From Owenia fusiformis (Eukaryota; Annelida; Polychaeta; Sabellida; Oweniidae): 64,000 bases of DNA. A model generated the notes under the pieces. The model made no database searches, was not told the origin of the DNA, and saw nothing but the letters and a program-made list of their open reading frames with translations. Where the stretch lies: NCBI GenBank assembly GCA_903813345.2, contig CAIIXF020000008.1:34992867-35056866 (forward strand), written 5' to 3'. Positions 56,881 through 64,000 of the stretch are shown piece after piece. The translations under genes were made by a program, and so were the position numbers. The number at the start of each line of letters is the position of its first letter. The first letter of the stretch is position 1.

Positions 56881-58660
56881 AAGAAATATATTAAGAATAC
56901 TTAAAAATTGTTTGTTACAGTACCTTGACTTTAGGGTCTTGTCCATCATTTTCATCATACAATAATTTTTTGGGATGCCCAGATACGTTCATATGACAGT
57001 AAGAACTTAAAAATTTTGATTTTGATATCGGCAACTCCCACAGTAGCACATCCAACCCAAAAAAAACATTTTCACCAAATCAGATGACAGAAATAACAAG
57101 GCAATTATTCACCAGGCATAATCTACACCAATGATGTGACATGACAAAATTGTAAATTCCTTCTCGATCAAGTAGCCTAGATGTCCTATGACTACCATAC
57201 ATGAGAGCTCTTCAAACGGGAGGTAGCTAAACTGAACTAAATTAAACGTTATCGTGTATTGGTATATTAGTCTTTATAACCTGAATAAAATCTGACAATT
57301 GGTAATGGAGTTACCAAAGGACATATCAAAAATTATTTCTCTAGCAGAGATGTTTTCTGGCCATATAAGGTATCAGACTTTCTGGAACCTCGTCAATCAA
57401 CTATTTGAGCTATGGCCTTGACATACAAACGGACAGATGGCTTCTCTGTATCCCTGCAAACTTTGTTCCAATGGATAAAAATTATATCTTTTACATAGAC
57501 TACATTTATATTAAAATAAATGCATCACAGGTGATGGTTGTGCTTTAGATTGTGATGTCCATGAGAATGAGGGAAGTGGGTCATTATTTTAATTCTGTTT
57601 CTTTGAGCCATCAATTGATGGAATAAAATGGTCGGTTTTCTTTTATAGACCAGTTGTTTTTCAGTATCTAGTTTATTTCTTCATCCAAGTTGTATCTTTT
57701 CTTCTTTGGGCATTGCACTAGATATTCACTGACCCATTGAAATGATAGATTTGCCCAATTCAAACCTTCACACATTTTTACAAAAGCAATCTCCTCAGTT
57801 TTGCCATCTTTAGTCCTTCCAGTAAAACAACATAAAACAAATTATTTATAAAGAGCCTCGGGGCATTTATTTGGCATATTTACATGTTATGGTAGGTTGG
57901 GGGTTAAACTTTGCCCTCCACCTTACTCCCCTCTACAAATAAATGAACTGGTCCATTACCATTTGTAACAATGAACACATTTCATGAAATAAAACCTTCA
58001 CTCAACTTTACATTGTAATATTCCATAGAACCTGATCTGTAAAATACATCAATTAACAAAGGGGTAAAATACAATACCGCAGAATATGAGCATTATGACA
58101 TGTGATTGGTCAATGTTCTTATAAAGCAATGATACCTTTGTTAAATAATGCAGTCAATGCAAGGGCGGGCTTTTTGTCAATGTGTTTTATTGCGTCTTTT
58201 TTTGCAGTAACCTAAATAGACAACTTTTAAATGTTTTAGAATTAGTTGTTCTAAAAATTTAATACAGTGATTGCTCACGAGTGATATCGCATCAATTCAA
58301 CCGAGAGCATTTTATCCCAATGTTAACTCCATGTTTGATGGTACAGAGAACAGTATATAGGACTTATCTTGAAGTTTAAAACAGAGCAAATATTGACTGA
58401 AGTATAAAAATCTTGGCAAAACTGTCTCAATTTCTATTACACAATTTTTTCCTATTTCATGGACTACCACATATATTGTATTTTCTTTGTATATGTACTG
58501 TTGTTAAGGCAACCAGAAATTACATCATTCCAGTAATAGCAGAAATGAAATTGAAACTTGAAAATAAGGTCTTCATTAACAGTTTAAAAACCATTTTCAA
58601 ACGCAAACATTCAAGGATCAATACAAATTGAAGATATAGTATGAAGAAAATATCACACCA
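56881..58660. other. Intergenic stretch after PPP1R21
   Basis: No exon, RNA gene or ordered repeat recognised. The small frame at 58413-58631 has no domain and no supporting signals. Confidence 0.5.
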
Positions 58661-58835
58661 CAGGCCCGTAGCCAGGGGGGTCTGAGGTGTCTAGCCCCCT
58701 GGCTAAAAATTCTTTCAAAATAATGCAGGTTACATCATTTCAAGCACTTCAAAGTGAATTTGGGTCACAATTGTCAAGTTTCAACCCACCCCGAATTTTT
58801 TAAAACTCATCCGCCACTTGCTGGCTACAGGCCTG
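58661..58835. mobile_element. GCCCGTAGCCAGG-family TIR element
   Basis: CAGGCCCGTAGCCAGGGGGG at one end and GCTGGCTACAGGCCTG at the other, 175 bp, non-coding; same family as 13827-14027. Confidence 0.75.
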
Positions 58836-59132
58836 TATCATGCATTTTACACACAGGGGTGCATTACTGAAAAAATAATGCATGGAAATTTAACTCATTG
58901 TTCTGGCCATAGAAACATGACGTCTTTGGCTTATAGAACAATTATGAAGTTTCAATATACGTTCAGTAATACACCTCTGATTACAATTATATTTAACATT
59001 TGGTTCTAACATCTGTAGTTATTTTCAACATCTGTACTTCATTCAACACCTGTACTTCCTACTTGACCAGCTGTATTTCAACATCATTGCGTTTTTACAA
59101 AGCGTTTCCTGAATAATCATTTGAGCTTAAAT

Positions 59133-59306
59133 ATTTGACATTGCAATAAAGTGCAATATATATACATGTTTATGTATTGCTTTTTCAATATAACAAAGTG
59201 CAATTTATATTGCAATGAGATTACAATAAGGTGCAATACACATTGCCACTTTATCATTATGAAATGCAATAATATGCTGTCAAGTGCAACTTATATTGCA
59301 ATGTCA
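59133..59306. repeat. GCAAT-rich foldback repeat
   Basis: TGACATTGCAATAAAGTGCA and CAAGTGCAACTTATATTGCAATGTCA (its diverged complement) enclose several more TTGCAAT/AGTGCAA phrases. Confidence 0.6.
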
Positions 59307-62300
59307 TTGGTTGTAGTGATATATAATAAGCTAAAATGCTGGATTTTATTTGTGCATAAATATTCATTTAGAAAGAATGTACAGCGACTTTACATACAAT
59401 TTGCACTAAACCGGCCGGGGTTCGCAAGTTGCACGTTATGGTCTCCAGTCTGCTTGTTTACCAATAGATGGCTCTCTAGTCATATCCATTGCAACAAATA
59501 AATGTGAATGTTTTGAAATATGAAATTATTCAATTTCAGTTTTGAGGGAGTTTCCCGCATACTTTACATTTACAGTAACTTGAGAGCCATCTATTGGTTG
59601 ATTGCTGAAACCGATTTAGGCAATCTGGTTTCGGGCCCCTTTTGGGAAAATAAATCTGTCAACTATGATAACTTTCAAATGATTCTTTCTCATGATTTCT
59701 ACATCCAGAAATTTCAAAATTGATTTCTTTATTGCTTTTAATTCAATTCACTCCTACAAATCTTGTATTTTCTCTTCTTTCATAAATAGTAACATGTGTA
59801 AAATTGAATTTGAACGAAATCAAAATACACACCTCAACATATGTAGAAAAGAATGGTAAAATAAATTGCACTTGTGTTTGTATTATCTCATATTAAATTA
59901 TACTCAAGTATAGAATCTTAGAAAAAAGTATCTCTAGCTGAACACAATCATACATAACATTGCACCAAATGTGGAAAATATGCACCAATATGAACAATAT
60001 TGCATAATTTGTAAAGAACCACCAAAAACAATGTACATGTGGTCTTTCATGGAACTCATCAAACTTTCAAGCCAATCAGAACGCAAGAAATATTCAACCC
60101 TGATTTCTCATATCAGTGAATCAATAATAAAGTGCAAATATGTGTAGAAAAGTAAAATCTGAATCCAAAGGCAGTTAGAAGTAATTAAATTTACTTCCAA
60201 CTTTGTCATTTCTGAGCAATGTATACATAAACCCGAACCTTGGAAGACTTTAACCACCAGGACAAAATTACCACGTAATGCTGTGCAATGAGATATGCGT
60301 TAAACATGGCATTTTTGTAAAGGTGAAAATGGTTGAATATTTCTTAGTTCTACAATGATCTATAGTTGGGAACAGATCATGACCTCAAATACAGTTTACA
60401 ATTGTCACGATTTCAGGAGTCTGGGCAATGTTAACATTTTGAATGACATTAAAAACTCAATGTATCATATTATTACCGCTTATGTACAGTTTGAATGCCA
60501 TAAAATGTTCAATTTTACCTAAAAGAACCCTGATATTTTTTATGACATATTTTAGAAGTACTGAACAGTTCCCAACACTAGAAATGTACGGCTAAATGTG
60601 ACAGATAAAATTCCATTTTAATTCAGATCCAAAACTTGACATGGTACATAAACCAACAATAAATATATACACATACATATGCTATCGTCTCATATTGAAT
60701 ATATACAAATGTCCATATACGTGTTTTAGATGTGCTAAAGTTTATTTCAAATTAAAGTACTAATCTACAAATAAAAGCTGCTATCTGTTCTGTGTTAGTA
60801 ATCTTTCATATCTATATACGTATATCTTGGGAAGATGTAGCATTATAAACGAATTCAGTTTTACCCCTACCTTTCTACAACTTTCACCGTTTAGAAAGCC
60901 TTTAAAGGCCAGGTTTCCCTGCCATATGGTTGAGTTCAGCCCACCTCATTAATAGCCATTAATGACTAGCCAATCGTGTGAAAGATCATCTTACCATATA
61001 TGGCAAGATTAATTTATGCCAAAATGTTTACAAACACAAGCACATGTATCTAGAGGATTAAATCTTTCTCTGTCTTATTGGGGGAAACATCAAAATTAGT
61101 GTGTGAAATATTTTTGGAGGGATTTAATATAGGGTACAGAGTTAAATTTTGAAATGCAGATATGGTCCCTTCTATGCAGATTAGAAATCTTTAAAATTGA
61201 CATCCCTGGCATTTCTCAAGGGACATATTATTCTTGGATCTGATGAGATCCACAGAGTGATTCAAAATTTGAATCTAGGGTTTCACTTGATCTTGTCAAT
61301 TACTATTCATCATGTGAGCATTGAACTTTGAAAATGAGATTTTAATTGTAACTCACTTCAATGTTGCAGCATGATTTCCTTTGGTCTGTTAGAGATAGGC
61401 CAAATATAACTTAGGGAAGAACCCTTTAGCTATCATTCCTCACTAACTGAAGTATACCCTATGTATATATGTATATCTTACTAGATCAAATGCCCCCTCC
61501 CCTCACACTCTTGGTGTCAAGAGAAATCAAGTACTATTTGAATCAATTTTCTCAGTTTCACTGACACATATACAGCTAACTTGAACAGAACCAAAGTCTA
61601 ACCAGAAAAAGAAATGGCAAGTGAACTTGAAGTGAACAAAATCAATTAGGAAAGTGAAAACAATAGTATAGTCGACAATCACAAAATTACACTGATGCAA
61701 TTGTCATTTTTACGAAGAAAGTTACAAAATGTTCTGAATATGTTTCATGATAAGCGAATTTAGTTTGGAAATGATTGTGCAATATAAGGTGACAGATCTT
61801 ACCACACTATACTGGAATGAAAATGTAGAAAGGGATTTACCAGTGTTCAGACTAAAGATGTTGCTCCTCGCAGGAAATTACAAAAAAATAATTTTGAAAC
61901 TTAAAATATTTAAACATGGAATTAATCTGGGATTCTAATTTATGTGATTGTTTCATAATAATCTTGTAAACATTTCACCCAAATTCGCCCATGACATTGA
62001 ATTTATAGCTAAAATTTTAACAAGTGGAAGTATACACACTATCAACCTGTATACAGCCGGGGATATATAATATGAAAAATACAAATCAAGTGGTAAGTTT
62101 TTACTTTAAATTTTTTAAACTTCTATGTTTTGCAAATAGCTGATTTCTTAGAATGATACAATGTGCTTGTGTTTGCAAATATCACATGACAAATTTATAG
62201 CATTCTCATTGGTCAGATATTTAAATCCCTGTCTTATGACTCCTCCCCTAAAACCAGTACATTTTAAAATAAAAATACTTAATTACACAAAATATAGTGT

Positions 62301-63730
62301 TATTTTGAATAAAATAAAGCAAGATATTAAATTGACATATGTTCATGCAAAACTGTGACAAAAAGTAGCAAGAACTGTTCAGTAGTTTTCAAGTTATGAG
62401 GGAAAAACAAAGTAAATCCTCTGCAGCTCTGATTTTCAAAATTATCAAATCATCATATGATGTAATTCCTAACTGCCACTGGCCTTTTATACCCGACCCT
62501 GGCCTTTAAAGTAATTTTGGGCCAAAATTTTTACAACCCCCTTGGAAACTTTGGAAAACCGAAACCCCTTGGCAAAAGCTGGATACGGGACTTGGCAGCT
62601 TCCCCTTACGTATATGAAGAATAAAATATCCCATAAAGAAAACATCCTAAAATTTAGTTTGTTGAATGAAATCCTAAAATCTTGTCGTGAAATAAAGTTC
62701 GCCCAGGGAACTTGTGGACTGACAACTCGGGAATTGCAAAACAGATGTTCAATTCATAACAGCCTTATAAAATATAATTCCTGTCATTTCTTCAAGAATA
62801 AAGATTTAGGGTATTTTACAACGGATTGTATATATCAGATTCCCAAACCTAAAGATTGCTCTAAACAGCACACTATATCACTATTAACATAAGCTACAAA
62901 AATATTCCTACATCTACAGTTTTGTGAACGTGTTCTGTTGAGAAAAATGTTTATAAATGACTTTCGTTAACATCGATATTCTAGTACTAACAAGATAGAT
63001 ATATCAAATTGATTTTTTTAATAACAAAAATAGACATTTATAAGATATTGGAAGACGTTAGAGTTATCTTTATAATACCACAATCTGTACAAATCCATAT
63101 ATGGTCATGCCTGCTACCATATAAGGCAAGTATGACCTCTGACCTGCTGTCCTAGCTAGTTATTGGCACTGAATGAGCCTATAGATGTCCCTCCATGTAT
63201 CAGGATAATACTGTTGTCTAATTCTCCACTCAGCAAATTTATGTAACAGTACGATCATGATGGTCTTCTCTGCACATATTGTGTGTTCCATTTCTTTGGA
63301 TTCTACACATGATCTTCATACCCTTATAAGCATCCCATTTCGTCGAACCCAACTTGCACTATGCAAATCACAGTAACCTATAATTTGCACAGAAAACCAC
63401 ATCATGAAAAATGGAATTTTAAAGATATCAAGTGAACAGGCTTGTTCTCTATACATATTCACATACTTTATAATTGTATGAAATTCCAAGACATCGAAGA
63501 CACATATTTTTGTATTTCAAGATCGTATCTGCTGAGTGTTATTGGTCCTGATTGTTGCTCTAATTATACACACACGCCACCTATCTGTATTTCATTATTC
63601 CCGCTACATCAAACTACTGTACTTTTACGAGAACTTTTTGCACGTTAATTTTCCGTTGCACGATTTTAGAACACATACTACATTTGCACTGATTTAGCAC
63701 TAAATCCATGATTTGGTTGAATCTTTCCTC
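59307..63730. other. Intergenic stretch, no gene recognised
   Basis: AT-rich sequence with scattered short frames only. About 62485-62590 resembles part of the GCCCGTAGCCAGG element family (CCTTGGCAAAAGCTGGATAC). It could be the 3' UTR or an intron of a neighbouring gene, but nothing in it shows that. Confidence 0.45.
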
Positions 63731-63751
63731 GATTCCTACATTGCACCGACG

Positions 63752-63835
63752 CCTCCTTGCACATTTATGCCCCCATGCACATTTATGCCCCCTTGCACAT
63801 TTATGCCTTCTTGCGCATTTAATGCCTCCTAGCAC
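63752..63835. repeat. ~19-bp minisatellite (TTGCACATTTATGCCCCC)
   Basis: Four to five imperfect units; the open frames crossing it on both strands are by-products of the repeat. Confidence 0.85.
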
Positions 63836-64000
63836 AGTTATCTTTGTTGTGCATTTACAATCCAAGATCCTGTTTACTGTGCATGTTGTTACGAACACTT
63901 CCATTTAAATGGTCTATATGTACAAAAACTTCATCCACCACAGATCTCTATACACCGTGACCACAGATTTGATACCTACGCTAACTTGCGCTAGTATGCA

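Noticed and set aside
62542-62892. 116-codon frame
   Set aside because: It begins inside a fragment of a dispersed TIR element, and the rest shows no recognisable motif or promoter.
63614-63908. Cys/Arg-rich frame on the minus strand
   Set aside because: Its repeated CARxHKCA-like pattern is simply the translation of a 19-bp minisatellite.

Overview
This is a window of an animal nuclear genome: AT-rich, intron-rich and dense in transposons. Most of it (about 7.8-56.9 kb, + strand) is one gene, the orthologue of PPP1R21, a subunit of the endosomal FERRY complex. I could follow 20 coding exons with consistent phases and GT/AG borders; they add up to 772 residues ending at a stop codon. Only the first exon (about 20 residues) is missing and probably lies upstream of the window. 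The repeat content and an accessory death-domain gene suggest a marine invertebrate, perhaps a deuterostome such as an echinoderm or hemichordate. The sequence alone does not settle that.

Layout. 1-6.6 kb: a foldback element with two arms of about 496 bp, a 172-bp tandem repeat in its loop, and a 5'-truncated LINE (ORF1 zinc knuckles plus a complete endonuclease/RT frame) inserted in that repeat. 7.8-11.98 kb: PPP1R21 exons 1-4 (numbered as visible). 12.3-15.2 kb (intron 4): a palindrome carrying two intact divergent copies of an unrecognised 138-residue gene. Each copy has a TATA box, and each ends in histone-type 3' stem-loops followed by a purine-rich element like the histone downstream element. 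15.7-17.2 kb: exons 5-7. 17.6-23.4 kb (intron 7): a second, much larger foldback element with mirror-image tandem units around a decayed transposon gene. 23.5 kb: exon 8.

23.65-41.97 kb (intron 8, 18.3 kb) holds stacked hairpins, a 1.1-kb 17-bp minisatellite, several mariner-like TIR elements and a complete nested gene at 34.9-40.2 kb. That gene encodes a ROCO-type GTPase with a C-terminal death domain. Its G domain is interrupted between the switch I region and the DxxG motif by about ten transmembrane segments. 42.0-47.3 kb: exons 9-17, with a 78-bp tandem array in intron 14. Intron 17 (47.3-54.3 kb) carries two LINEs: a truncated RT-only copy and a nearly complete L1/Tx1-like ORF2 copy with a 13-bp target-site duplication. 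54.3-56.0 kb: exons 18-20, then the 3' UTR. From 56.9 kb to the end I see only repeats and no convincing gene.

The two observations most worth pursuing are the split-GTPase membrane ROCO/death-domain protein and the palindromic pair of non-histone genes with histone-type mRNA 3' ends. Family assignments rest on motif recognition; no database search was possible.
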